Assembly (NCBI RefSeq): GCF_014192105.1 | Contig: NZ_JACHXK010000009.1 | Coordinates: 124,001 to 188,000 of the forward strand | Source of the DNA: Paenibacillus phyllosphaerae | GTDB taxonomy: Bacteria > Bacillota > Bacilli > Paenibacillales > Paenibacillaceae | Length of the DNA stretch: 64,000 nt | Reading direction: 5' to 3' | Part shown: positions 7,301 through 15,734 of the stretch, piece by piece | Numbering within the stretch: position 1 is the stretch's first letter | How the letters are laid out: each line of letters opens with the position of its first letter | Notes under the pieces: generated by a model | Databases searched by the model: none | Told to the model about the DNA's origin: nothing | What the model saw: only the letters and a program-made list of their open reading frames with translations | Translations under genes and position numbers: made by a program

Positions 7301-9418
7301 ATGAGCATGGAAACCAACGAGCATTACGATCTGGACATGGACCGGATGGCCGGCAGCAAAGGCGCCACCATCAAGCGTCTCGTGAAATACGCGATGAAAG
7401 GCCGCGTCCAGCTGATCATCGCGCTGCTCATGCTGGCGGTATCCGTCGGCACGGAGCTGGCGGGACCGCTCGTCGCCAAGCAGCTGATCGACGTGCATAT
7501 TTCGGGCATCGAGAAGCCTTGGTACGAGACGCAAGACAGCGACAAATACACGGTGGCCTACGACGGCAAGACATTTAAGCGGGAAGACCACTTCGAAGTC
7601 GGAGAGGCGCGCGGCGCGGAAGTGCGCATCCTGCAGGCGGGCCGCAACTATTACTTCGTGCCGGGCGCGATAGCTTTCGACGGTACGCGGACAGCAAGTA
7701 CGGACAATCAGATTACGATAGCTAAAGGCGAGCAAACGGCGTCCTACGCGGCGCAGGAGCTGACGACCAGCGAGCTATACACGTTCTTCAAGCCGGAGCT
7801 TAGCGGGCTCATCCGTCTGTGCTGGTATTATTTTGCCTTAATCCTGCTGTCGGCGGTGTTCGCTTACGGGCAGCGCTACTATCTGCAGGCATCCTCGAAC
7901 CGGATCATCCGCACGATGCGCAAGGACGTCTTCGAGCACATCAACCGGCTGCCGGTGCGGTACTTCGATAATCTGCCAGCGGGCAAAATCGTCTCGCGGG
8001 TAACGAACGACACCGAATCGATCCGCGAGCTGTACGTCACGGTGTTGGCGAACTTCTTCACCGGTACGATCTACATGATCGGCATCTTCGGCGCGCTGTT
8101 CCTTCTGAACGCGCAGCTGGCGGCGATCTGTCTGTTCATCGTGCCGATCCTCGTCTTGTGGGTTATGTTCTACGGACGGATCGCACAGCGTTACAATCGG
8201 GTCATTCGTTCGACCTTGAGCGAGATTAACGGGCGAATCAATGAATCGATCCAAGGGATGGCCGTCATTCGCGCCTTCCGCAAAGAGAAGAAGATGGAGC
8301 AAGAATTCGAGACGTACAATGAGGAGAATTTGCTGTACAAAACCAAGCTGCTGAGCTTGAACTCCTGGACCGGTCACAACCTGGTCAACGTCATCCGGAA
8401 CATCGCGTACGTCGCCCTCATCTGGTACTTCGGCGGCGGCTCGCTGACGACGCCGGGCGGCTTCGTCACTCTCGGCGTGCTGTATGCGTTCGTCGATTAC
8501 TTGAACCGGCTATTCCAGCCGATCGTCAATATCGTCAACCAGCTGCCGAACCTCGAGACGGCGCTCGTATCCGCCGAGCGGGTATTCGTGCTCCTCGATG
8601 AGAAGGGCGTCGACGTGGCGGACGAAGAGATGCCGCGCTACAAGGGCAATGTCGCGTTCGACAACGTTACCTTCGCTTACAAGGAAGGCGAGAACGTGCT
8701 GAAGAACATCTCGTTCGAGGCTCAGCAGGGCCAGACGGTAGCATTGATCGGGCATACCGGCTCCGGCAAAAGCTCGATCATTAACCTGCTCTTCCGCTTC
8801 TACGATATCGAGCACGGTCGCATAACGATTGACGGCGTCGATACGTACACGATGCCAAAGCAGACGATGCGCCGCCATATGGGGATCGTGCTGCAGGATC
8901 CGTTCCTGTTCACCGGCACGATCGCCTCGAACGTCTCGATGGACGATCCGAAGGTGACGCGGGAGATGGTCGAGAAGGCGATCCGCGACGTCGGCGGGGA
9001 TCAGGTGCTCAAGAATTTGCCGCAGGGCATCGACGAGCCGGTTATCGAGAAAGGCACGACGCTCTCGGCCGGCCAGCGCCAGATCATCTCGTTCGCCCGG
9101 GCGCTCGCGTTCGATCCGGCGATCCTCATCCTCGATGAGGCGACCTCGAACATCGATACGGAGACGGAAGCGCTCATTCAGAGCGCGCTGGAAGTCGTGA
9201 AGCAGGGCCGGACGACATTCGTTATCGCGCACCGGCTGTCGACGATCAAGAATGCCGACCAAATCCTCGTGCTGGACCGCGGCGAGATCGTCGAGCGGGG
9301 CAACCACGAGACGCTCATGCAGCGCGAGGGCAAATATTATCAGATGTACCAGATACAGCAGGGCGAGCAAGCAAGTTCCGCCAAGCCTGCGGCAACCGAA
9401 GGTGTCTACACGGCGTAA
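7301..9418 (+). CDS. bmrD: Heterodimeric ABC multidrug exporter, BmrD-like subunit
   Basis: Second half transporter, 705 aa. Between membrane helices 1 and 2 lies an insert of about 100 residues (roughly 67-165), predicted outside the cell; an extended extracellular domain is a known feature of BmrD. The nucleotide domain has Walker A GHTGSGKSS near residue 484, an altered signature LSAGQRQI near 588, and Walker B LILDEATS with a true catalytic Glu. This complements the degenerate Walker B of the partner, so one consensus and one degenerate site form in the dimer. It is the last gene of the operon and ends at a hairpin terminator. Confidence 0.9.
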   Translation: MSMETNEHYDLDMDRMAGSKGATIKRLVKYAMKGRVQLIIALLMLAVSVGTELAGPLVAKQLIDVHISGIEKPWYETQDSDKYTVAYDGKTFKREDHFEVGEARGAEVRILQAGRNYYFVPGAIAFDGTRTASTDNQITIAKGEQTASYAAQELTTSELYTFFKPELSGLIRLCWYYFALILLSAVFAYGQRYYLQASSNRIIRTMRKDVFEHINRLPVRYFDNLPAGKIVSRVTNDTESIRELYVTVLANFFTGTIYMIGIFGALFLLNAQLAAICLFIVPILVLWVMFYGRIAQRYNRVIRSTLSEINGRINESIQGMAVIRAFRKEKKMEQEFETYNEENLLYKTKLLSLNSWTGHNLVNVIRNIAYVALIWYFGGGSLTTPGGFVTLGVLYAFVDYLNRLFQPIVNIVNQLPNLETALVSAERVFVLLDEKGVDVADEEMPRYKGNVAFDNVTFAYKEGENVLKNISFEAQQGQTVALIGHTGSGKSSIINLLFRFYDIEHGRITIDGVDTYTMPKQTMRRHMGIVLQDPFLFTGTIASNVSMDDPKVTREMVEKAIRDVGGDQVLKNLPQGIDEPVIEKGTTLSAGQRQIISFARALAFDPAILILDEATSNIDTETEALIQSALEVVKQGRTTFVIAHRLSTIKNADQILVLDRGEIVERGNHETLMQREGKYYQMYQIQQGEQASSAKPAATEGVYTA

Positions 9419-9448
9419 CAGCCGCTTGCATGCAAGCGAATGAAACAA

Positions 9449-9498
9449 CAAAGCCGGGCGACTGCTCAAATTAGCTTGAGCGATCGTCCGGCATTGTT
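9449..9498. terminator. Probably bidirectional terminator between bmrD and the GGDEF gene
   Basis: GCCGG...CCGGC outer arms (9453-9492) enclose GCTCAA-attagc-TTGAGC. The minus strand reads a T-rich tail (TTTGTTGTTT). The genes on both sides converge here. Confidence 0.7.
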
Positions 9499-10151
9499 CA
9501 TGCCTGAGAAGCTTTGCGCGCGCGTTTGGTCACGTACATATTCTCGTCGGCAATCCGCAGCAGCTGGTCGAGATCCGCGCCGTCTGTCGGGAAGACGGCC
9601 GATCCGATGGAGACGCTGATCGGGAGCTTCATCCTGCCCGACAGCTCGGCAAGCTGGCCTTCGAGCCGATGAAGCATCGCCTCGAGACCTTTGCCGCCAT
9701 CCTTGTAATGGCCGACGATGACGAACTCATCGCCGCCCCAGCGGGCAACCAGATCGCTATCCCGCGTCGACTTGATCAGCGTCTTGCCGATCGCGCTCAG
9801 CACCTGATCTCCTTTGGCATGGCCGTAGTGGTCATTAATGTACTTGAAATTGTCGCAATCGATGACGAGCAGGAACAGGTTGCCGTCCATCCGATTCGCG
9901 AACGCCTTAATCTTGTCGAACGCTTTGATCATGAAGCGGCGGTTGTAGAGGTCGGTCAGGGTGTCCATGTCCGAGTAGTAGACGGCTTTGTCATATTGAA
10001 GCCCTGCCCAATAAGAAAGAAAAGCTAAGAGCGGATAGGCAGCAAGATCCGCGATATCGACATGGCCGTCACGGAAGTAGTAGTACACCATATAGGCGGT
10101 GTGAATCGGTAGAATGATGCTTGAGGCAATAAGTCTTCCTCTGTATTTCAT
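9498..10151 (-). CDS. Membrane-anchored diguanylate cyclase (GGDEF)
   Basis: Makes the second messenger c-di-GMP from GTP. The protein is 217 aa with two hydrophobic segments (about residues 7-25 and 33-50) and then a single GGDEF domain. The active-site loop is intact, GGDEF at 139-143 in the context ARWGGDEFV. The inhibitory product-binding I-site RxxD (RDSD, 130-133) sits exactly five residues upstream, so feedback control is expected. No EAL or sensory domain is present. ATG 10151 is preferred over GTG 10160, because the GTG lies within the GAGGTG ribosome binding site. It is monocistronic and convergent with bmrD. Confidence 0.92.
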   Translation of the reverse strand: MKYRGRLIASSIILPIHTAYMVYYYFRDGHVDIADLAAYPLLAFLSYWAGLQYDKAVYYSDMDTLTDLYNRRFMIKAFDKIKAFANRMDGNLFLLVIDCDNFKYINDHYGHAKGDQVLSAIGKTLIKSTRDSDLVARWGGDEFVIVGHYKDGGKGLEAMLHRLEGQLAELSGRMKLPISVSIGSAVFPTDGADLDQLLRIADENMYVTKRARKASQA

Positions 10152-10471
10152 GGTAGGCACCTCATTAATGATAGCGCTGGTCGTTCCTAATAGAGATAGA
10201 ATCGGTTCACTTTATCCGCCTCGCCGCTTTGGCAGCGTAAGCCTTTTCATATATACCCTTCATTATACTATAGTGAACGGAAATTCAGAGAGTAAAGGTT
10301 ACGGCTTGTTCCGCTGTAAATATTTCCAGAGGCAAATTTAATACGAAATCTCAGCCTGAAGGATGATGCTACGATTAGGCGCGCACCTTATAATGGACAC
10401 CGTGTGTATTTTTTGGCTTGAGTTAATGTATCACTGACAGCAAGAAAGAGAAAAAAGGAGAGAGTCGTACG

Positions 10472-11947
10472 ATGAGTGAAAAAAGTGGCGCTATAGAGCA
10501 AGAAGTCACGCTTCGTCAACTGATCGGTCCCTTAGCAGCAGTTATTATCGGAATGATCATGGTTATTCTGGACAGTACGGTCGTCAATGTGGCCCTTCCG
10601 AAATTGGTGGAGGACTTTAATTCTTCCGTAACGACGCTGCAATGGTCGATCACCGGCTATACATTAGCCTTGTCCGCCGTTATCCCGTTGGCGGGATGGA
10701 TGACCGACCGGTACGGGGCCAAACGGATCTTCCTTATTACCATTGTGTTATTCACGTTAGGTTCGGTGCTCTGTGCGCTTGCGCGGACGCCGGAGCAGTT
10801 AGTCATCTACCGCATCATTCAAGGACTTGGCGGCGGTATGGTCTCGCCGATCGGCTTCGCGATGGTATTCCGACTGGCACCCCCGGGCAAAATGGGTTCG
10901 ATCATGGGCGTGCTCGGTGTGCCGATGCTGCTCGCGCCGGCTTTGGGACCGATTCTGGCCGGCTATCTCGTCGAGTATGTGAGCTGGCATTGGATCTTCC
11001 TGATCAATCTGCCGATCGGTATCATTGCCGTACTCGTCGGGATCAAATTCCTGCCGAATCTGGAACGCAAAACGGTACCGTCGCTCGATATCATGGGCAT
11101 GATCCTCGCACCGATCGCGTTCGCGATGCTGGCCTTCGGCGTGAGCGAAGGCGGCACGGATTGGGGTTCGGCACGTACGCTGACAGGGCTGATCGTCGGC
11201 GGAGTCGCGCTTGTGCTCTTCATCTTCGTCGAGCTGCGCAAGAAGCAGCCGCTTCTGGAGCTGCGAGTGTTCGGCTCGTCCGATTTTACGCGGGGGATTA
11301 TTATTGCCTGGGTGGCGCAAATTTCGTTGTTCGGCTCCATCCTGCTCATCCCGCTCTATCTGCAGCAGATCGAGCAGTACAGCGCGCTGAAGACAGGCGT
11401 AATTCTGCTGCCTCAAGCGCTGGCTTCCGCCGTGTTCATGCCGATCGGCGGCAAGCTGTACGATAAGATCGGCGCCCGCCCGCTTGTTATGACGGGACTC
11501 ACCGTTATTACGGCGGCGCTCTTCATGCTCTCGCGTCTGTCTGCCGATACGAGCTTGACGTATATCATGACGGCGCTCGGCATGATCGGGGCAGGCATGG
11601 GGATGACGATGATGTCGATCAACACTCATGTGCTCGCCGCGGCGCCGCGACACCTCGTCAGCCGGGTAACGCCGCTTACGACAGCGGCGCAGCAGGTGAT
11701 GGTCTCGTTCGCCGTCGCTGGATTGACCGGTTATCTGACGTCGGGCATTACGGACAATATGGCGAAGGGCCAGGATCAGATCACTGCCTCGATCGGCTCG
11801 TACGACGATACGTTCTTCCTCTCGGCCTGTATCGCGATCGTCGGCGCGCTGCTGGCGATCATTCTGCGCAAGCCGAAGGCGCAGCCGGACGATTCGGCCG
11901 GCAGCAAGGCCGAAGATCCGAATGCAGCCGCGATGATGGGGCATTAA
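10472..11947 (+). CDS. DHA2-family MFS drug/proton antiporter (EmrB/QacA type)
   Basis: Fourteen-helix major facilitator, 491 aa. The N-terminus carries the family motif around DSTVVNVALPKL in helix 1. The cytoplasmic loop motif A appears as GWMTDRYGAKR, and the antiporter motif C region as GVPMLLAPALGPILAGYLVE in helix 5. It probably expels lipophilic drugs using the proton gradient. The ribosome binding site is AAAAAGGAGAGAG. It stands alone and ends in a strong terminator. A TetR gene lies 190 bp downstream, but no TGACC-type operator of that regulator was found in front of this gene. Confidence 0.9.
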   Translation: MSEKSGAIEQEVTLRQLIGPLAAVIIGMIMVILDSTVVNVALPKLVEDFNSSVTTLQWSITGYTLALSAVIPLAGWMTDRYGAKRIFLITIVLFTLGSVLCALARTPEQLVIYRIIQGLGGGMVSPIGFAMVFRLAPPGKMGSIMGVLGVPMLLAPALGPILAGYLVEYVSWHWIFLINLPIGIIAVLVGIKFLPNLERKTVPSLDIMGMILAPIAFAMLAFGVSEGGTDWGSARTLTGLIVGGVALVLFIFVELRKKQPLLELRVFGSSDFTRGIIIAWVAQISLFGSILLIPLYLQQIEQYSALKTGVILLPQALASAVFMPIGGKLYDKIGARPLVMTGLTVITAALFMLSRLSADTSLTYIMTALGMIGAGMGMTMMSINTHVLAAAPRHLVSRVTPLTTAAQQVMVSFAVAGLTGYLTSGITDNMAKGQDQITASIGSYDDTFFLSACIAIVGALLAIILRKPKAQPDDSAGSKAEDPNAAAMMGH

Positions 11948-11969
11948 TAGAAGAAACAAATATGAAATG

Positions 11970-12006
11970 GCTCTGCTTTCCGATAAGGGAAGGCGGAGCT
12001 TTTTCT
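11970..12006 (+). terminator. Terminator of the DHA2 transporter gene
   Basis: Twelve continuous pairs from GCTCTGCTTTCC to the GGAAGGCGGAGC side, loop of about 5 nt, tail TTTTTCT. Confidence 0.85.
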
Positions 12007-12033
12007 AATTCCCCGGCAGCCGTTACAATTTAT

Positions 12034-12062
12034 TTGCCAAACGGACGGGAGCGTGCTATTCT
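12034..12062 (+). promoter_or_regulatory. Promoter of the TetR regulator gene
   Basis: TTGCCA (12034-12039), 17 bp, then TATTCT (12057-12062). The TetR operator at 12078-12100 begins about 9 bp past the expected start site. Confidence 0.6.
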
Positions 12063-12077
12063 AGCGAAGTGACTAAA

Positions 12078-12100
12078 TGACCAAAAATGAAATTTGGTCA
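12078..12100 (+). promoter_or_regulatory. TetR operator 1 (autoregulatory)
   Basis: Inverted repeat TGACC-N13-GGTCA with extended arms TGACCAAA/TTTGGTCA, between the promoter and the tetR start. An identically spaced site lies before the YhgE gene at 12845-12867. Confidence 0.75.
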
Positions 12101-12136
12101 GTTTGTAAAAGGAAACGGACAACAAGGAGGGACATC

Positions 12137-12721
12137 ATGGCTGCAATCGACCGCAGATCGTTGATCTTGAAGGCTGCCACGCAAGCCTTTGCCCAGTTCG
12201 GCTACAAGGCGACGACCATGGATCTCGTATCGAAGATCGCGAATGTTGGCAAAGGAACCATCTATACGTTTTTCAAAACAAAAGAAGAGCTGTTCGATGA
12301 AATCGTGCGCAAGGCGCTTCATGAGCTCCAGGTCGTGCTCGATGAAGGCATGCATGAAGGGGAACCTTTCTTCGACAATCTGTTCCGGGTCCTCTCGGCG
12401 CTGCTCGAATTCCGCTCGGATCATGAATTGTTCATCAAGCTGCAGCAAGAGGTTCAGCACATCGGCACGTCGCAGGCGCTCGAAGGGACGCATCGGTTGG
12501 AGGGCGTGGTGCTCGACTACTTGCGCGGCCATATCGTGAATGGTATCGAGAAGGGCGAGATCAAGCCGTGCGATCCGGATATCGTGGCTTATACCATTCT
12601 GAAGCTGTATATCGCGCTGACGAGCGACTGGAACAAGTTCCATAAGGAGCCGCTGACGAAGGAGCAGATTCAGCAGCATTTTATTTTGTTTTTCGCGGAA
12701 GGGCTGCGGTATTCCGGCTAG
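12137..12721 (+). CDS. TetR/AcrR-family regulator (YhgD-like)
   Basis: DNA-binding repressor, 194 aa. The N-terminal helix-turn-helix spans about residues 10-55, including the recognition segment VGKGTIYTFFKTKEELF. The C-terminal ligand and dimer domain is variable. ATG 12137 is chosen because GGAGG stands 6-10 bases before it; an in-frame upstream ATG (12077) would overlap the operator and lacks a site. It is followed by a YhgE-type gene in the same direction, matching the yhgD-yhgE pair of B. subtilis. Two TGACC-N13-GGTCA palindromes, one before each gene, suggest it represses both itself and yhgE. Confidence 0.88.
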   Translation: MAAIDRRSLILKAATQAFAQFGYKATTMDLVSKIANVGKGTIYTFFKTKEELFDEIVRKALHELQVVLDEGMHEGEPFFDNLFRVLSALLEFRSDHELFIKLQQEVQHIGTSQALEGTHRLEGVVLDYLRGHIVNGIEKGEIKPCDPDIVAYTILKLYIALTSDWNKFHKEPLTKEQIQQHFILFFAEGLRYSG

Positions 12722-12803
12722 GCATCCGTTATGAAAGTTCAAAATCCTCATTGGTATGCGCCAAGATTCATCTTGCCATGGGCAAGCAGGTCATGCGGGG
12801 CTA

Positions 12804-12834
12804 CTCCGGACTGATCGGGTCGGGAGAATTTTTT
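12804..12834 (+). terminator. Terminator of the tetR gene
   Basis: CTCCGGAC (12804-12811) pairs with GTCGGGAG (12819-12826) with one mismatch, followed by AATTTTTTTATT. It separates tetR from the operator-controlled yhgE promoter. Confidence 0.6.
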
Positions 12835-12837
12835 TAT

Positions 12838-12867
12838 TATAAAATGACCGGAATTCGAATTTGGTCA
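12838..12867 (+). promoter_or_regulatory. YhgE promoter -10 and TetR operator 2
   Basis: TATAAA (12838-12843) abuts the palindrome TGACC-N13-GGTCA (12845-12867), which shares exact half-sites and spacing with operator 1. Repressor bound here would cover the transcription start. Confidence 0.65.
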
Positions 12868-12905
12868 TTCGTTCATTAAGCGTAGGTAAAGGTGAGTGAT
12901 CGATT

Positions 12906-15083
12906 GTGAAAGCATTAAGCGTGTTCGGGAAAGACATCATGGCGGTCGTCAAAAAGCCGCTCGTGCTGATCTCGTTCGTCGGCGTCGCGGTAATCCCGAT
13001 GCTCTACAGCAGCTTCCTGATTAAAGGGTCCTGGGATCCGTACGGCAGCCTGGAGAAACTGCCAGTGGCCGTCGTCAATCTGGACCAGGGCGCGGTCTAC
13101 GAGGAAGAGAAGATGGATGTCGGCTCCGAATTCGTCGAAGAGCTGAAGAAGAATAAGGAGTTCGACTGGCAGTTCGTGTCGGCTGATGAAGCGCAGGAAG
13201 GGATGGCCGACAACGAATATTATATTACGATCACCATTCCGGAAGATTTCTCGCAGAAGGCGACGACCGTGATGGACGATGACCCTCAGCAGGCGGAGAT
13301 CATTTTCGAGCCGAACAGCCAGTACAACTATATCGCCGGCCAGATCGGCAACAGCGCCGTGAAGGAGCTTCGCGCGAAGCTGGGCGTGCAGATTACCGAA
13401 GCGTATACCCGCAGCATGCTCGAGCAGGTAGGCACCGTATCGGAAGGCCTGAACGAAGCGGGCGACGGCGCGCATAAGCTGGAAGACGGCGCGCAGAAGC
13501 TCGAGGACGGCCTGGCGAAGCTCAAGGACGGCGCGGTCAAATTGGCGGACGGAACGGCTGAGCTGAACAAGGGCATTAAGCCGCTCTATAACGGCGCAGT
13601 GAAGCTGCATAACGGCGCGACGGAACTCGCGGCAGGGACGAAGGATCTGTCGAGCGGACTTGGCCAGCTAGCGGATGCGCAAGGTCAGCTTGAAGCAGGC
13701 GCGGTCTCTGCGCAGGCCGGCGCAAGTCAGCTGGCGGATGGGCTTGCGGCTTCCTCCGAGGGAGCAAGCAAGCTGACGGCGGGGTTGACTACCTCGCTGG
13801 ACGGCACGAATGAACTGTCGAGCGGCTTGACCTCTGCGGTGGATGCAAGCAAGCAGGTAGCCGGCGGCGCGCAGCAGGTGGCCGAAGGGCTCGCCAAGCT
13901 CATGGAATCGAGCCCGCAGCTAGCCGAGAACCCGCAGCTGCAGCAGCTGCTCGCTGCGAGTCAAGCCGTTGCTTCCGGCAGCGTAAGCTTAAGCACCGGC
14001 GAGGAACAGCTTGCCGCTGGCGCGCAAAAGCTGGCCGTAGGCACCGAACAGCTAGTTGCCGGCGCTCAGCAGCTCGAGAGCGGCCAGCAGCAATTGCTCG
14101 CTGGGGCGCAAAAGCTGGAGCAAGGACAAACGCAGCTGGCGAGCGGTCTTGCGACGTTCGGCGATAAGCTTGGCGAAGCGGCTGCGGGCAGCGGTAAACT
14201 GGCCAGCGGCGCAAGCGAGCTGAACAACGGCCTTGGTACGTTGCAGGACGGCCTTAGCAAGGTAGCCGGCGGCGTCGTGACGCTCGCGGACGGTACGAAG
14301 CAGCTCGGCAGCGGCACGGATGAATTGAAAGACGGCTCCGTACAGTTGAAGGATGGCTCCGGCGAGCTGGCCGATAAGCTGACGGAAGCGGCAGAGAAGA
14401 CCGCTGAAGTGAAGAGTGGCGACGAGACGGTCTCGATGTTCTCCGACCCGGTGAAGATTACGGAGAATGCCGACCGGAAAGTCGAGAAGTACGGCATCGG
14501 CATCGCGCCTTACTTCCTGTCATTGGCATTGTTCATGGGCGGGCTCGTCTTCACGACCATTTTCTCCGTCCGCCAATCGGTGGTACCTAACGCCTCGCGC
14601 TTCGGCCTATTCACGAGCAAGACGTTAACCTTCGTCGGCATGAGCCTGGCGCAGTCGGCGATCGTCGCGACGGTCGTACTGACCGTGCTCGATATTCAGG
14701 TCCAGAGCGTGCCGCTGTTCTATCTGTTCGCCTTCGTAGCCAGCTTGGCGTTCTCGATGATCATCCAGTCGTTTGTGACGTGGCTCGACAACCCGGGCCG
14801 CTTCCTGGTCATCATCCTGATGATCTTCCAGCTCACCTCGAGCGCCGGTACGTTCCCGCTCGAGCTGCTGCCGGACTGGATGCAGTCGATTAACCCATGG
14901 CTGCCGATGACGCACAGCATTATCGGCCTGAAGGCGGTCATCGCAAGCGGCGACCTTAGCGTCATGTGGGAACAAATGGCGAACCTGGCGGTATATGCGG
15001 TTACGTTCATGCTGCTGACGCTGTTGTACTTCATGAAACAGAAACCGAAAGACGTTAAAAGCGAAACCGCATTAACGGCATAA
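12906..15083 (+). CDS. yhgE: YhgE/Pip-family membrane protein 1
   Basis: Large membrane protein, 725 aa. One N-terminal helix (about 17-37, with conserved LYSSF and WDPYG) is followed by a long extracytoplasmic region to about residue 530 and about six C-terminal helices of the ABC-2 permease type. Residues 180-500 form a long series of degenerate repeats of the pattern LxxGAxxLxxG, a helical Ala/Gly-rich stalk. The family includes the B. subtilis YhgE and YueB proteins; YueB is the SPP1 phage receptor and belongs to the type VII secretion cluster. Start GTG 12906 has GGTGAG upstream. Probably repressed by the adjacent TetR protein. Confidence 0.87.
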   Translation: MKALSVFGKDIMAVVKKPLVLISFVGVAVIPMLYSSFLIKGSWDPYGSLEKLPVAVVNLDQGAVYEEEKMDVGSEFVEELKKNKEFDWQFVSADEAQEGMADNEYYITITIPEDFSQKATTVMDDDPQQAEIIFEPNSQYNYIAGQIGNSAVKELRAKLGVQITEAYTRSMLEQVGTVSEGLNEAGDGAHKLEDGAQKLEDGLAKLKDGAVKLADGTAELNKGIKPLYNGAVKLHNGATELAAGTKDLSSGLGQLADAQGQLEAGAVSAQAGASQLADGLAASSEGASKLTAGLTTSLDGTNELSSGLTSAVDASKQVAGGAQQVAEGLAKLMESSPQLAENPQLQQLLAASQAVASGSVSLSTGEEQLAAGAQKLAVGTEQLVAGAQQLESGQQQLLAGAQKLEQGQTQLASGLATFGDKLGEAAAGSGKLASGASELNNGLGTLQDGLSKVAGGVVTLADGTKQLGSGTDELKDGSVQLKDGSGELADKLTEAAEKTAEVKSGDETVSMFSDPVKITENADRKVEKYGIGIAPYFLSLALFMGGLVFTTIFSVRQSVVPNASRFGLFTSKTLTFVGMSLAQSAIVATVVLTVLDIQVQSVPLFYLFAFVASLAFSMIIQSFVTWLDNPGRFLVIILMIFQLTSSAGTFPLELLPDWMQSINPWLPMTHSIIGLKAVIASGDLSVMWEQMANLAVYAVTFMLLTLLYFMKQKPKDVKSETALTA

Positions 15084-15090
15084 ATCATTA

Positions 15091-15126
15091 ACGAGGCTGT
15101 CCCAGTGGGACAGCTTCGTTTGTTTT
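15091..15126 (+). terminator. Terminator after yhgE
   Basis: ACGAGGCTGTCCC-agt-GGGACAGCTTCGT hairpin followed by TTGTTTT. Confidence 0.88.
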
Positions 15127-15179
15127 AGACACGCAGTGTCGAATTCGCTTCGCTCTGACCTTCCTGTCTTGTAAAAAGG

Positions 15180-15646
15180 TAAGCGTGTCCACAAAGTGGA
15201 CGTCAAGCGAGGGTCAGCGCCTAGCCATCATTGGAGCGCTAACGCAGCAGGTCCCCTCCCCAAGGCAACAAAGTAACGAACGAAGCTCGAACAAGAGCTT
15301 TGTCCTAACGGCATGCCGTACGTTCAGTCAGCATGCTCAGGACAACGCGAGCCCCCATCGAAAGGACCCATCAACGACGGCCGCGTTCCGAGTCACGCCG
15401 ATTACGGGTGTCCTCAGAGTTTTCCGGATGGAAAACTCACTTCGGAAGCATAAGCTGGGCGGTTGCCCTCTGGTTCCCCTCCGATGGAGGGGGAAGGGGG
15501 AGGCGAGCAAAAAGGAGGGGGAAGGGGCGAGGATAAACAAGGGGGTTCCAAAGGGCGCAGCCCTTCTCTATCTAGCGGGTTCGCAAAGGGCGGCAGCCCT
15601 AGCCCAGTATCCAGCAGGGGATCGCAAAGGGCGGCAGCCCTTAGCC
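15180..15646 (+). repeat. Structured intergenic repeat family A, copy 3 (with nested insertion)
   Basis: Begins with hairpin GTCCAC-aaa-GTGGAC (15187-15201), then GTCAAGCGAGGGTC, ACGAACGAAGCTCGAA, GAGCTTTGTCC, GGACAACGCGAGCCCC and ATTACGGGTGTCC. Between that point and the GGGCGGTTGCCC block, an extra perfect hairpin GAGTTTTCC-ggat-GGAAAACTC (15417-15438) is inserted. The 3' part carries three small palindromes of the AAAGGGC-GCCCTT type, at 15551-15565, 15586-15600 and 15626-15642. No credible protein lies in this 600-bp gap. Confidence 0.75.
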
Positions 15647-15734
15647 TCACCGACGTGGGATGGGGGGGCTACCCGCATAGCTCCAGCTGGTCCCACACAT
15701 ACTAATGTGGCAAAAGCAGGAGAGGATGGGTGGC

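Noticed and set aside
1784-15646. Repeat A as a CRISPR array or HEARO/OMEGA RNA
   Set aside because: No regular repeat-spacer pattern, and no TnpB/IscB-type gene near any copy. A relation to such RNAs cannot be excluded but has no support here.
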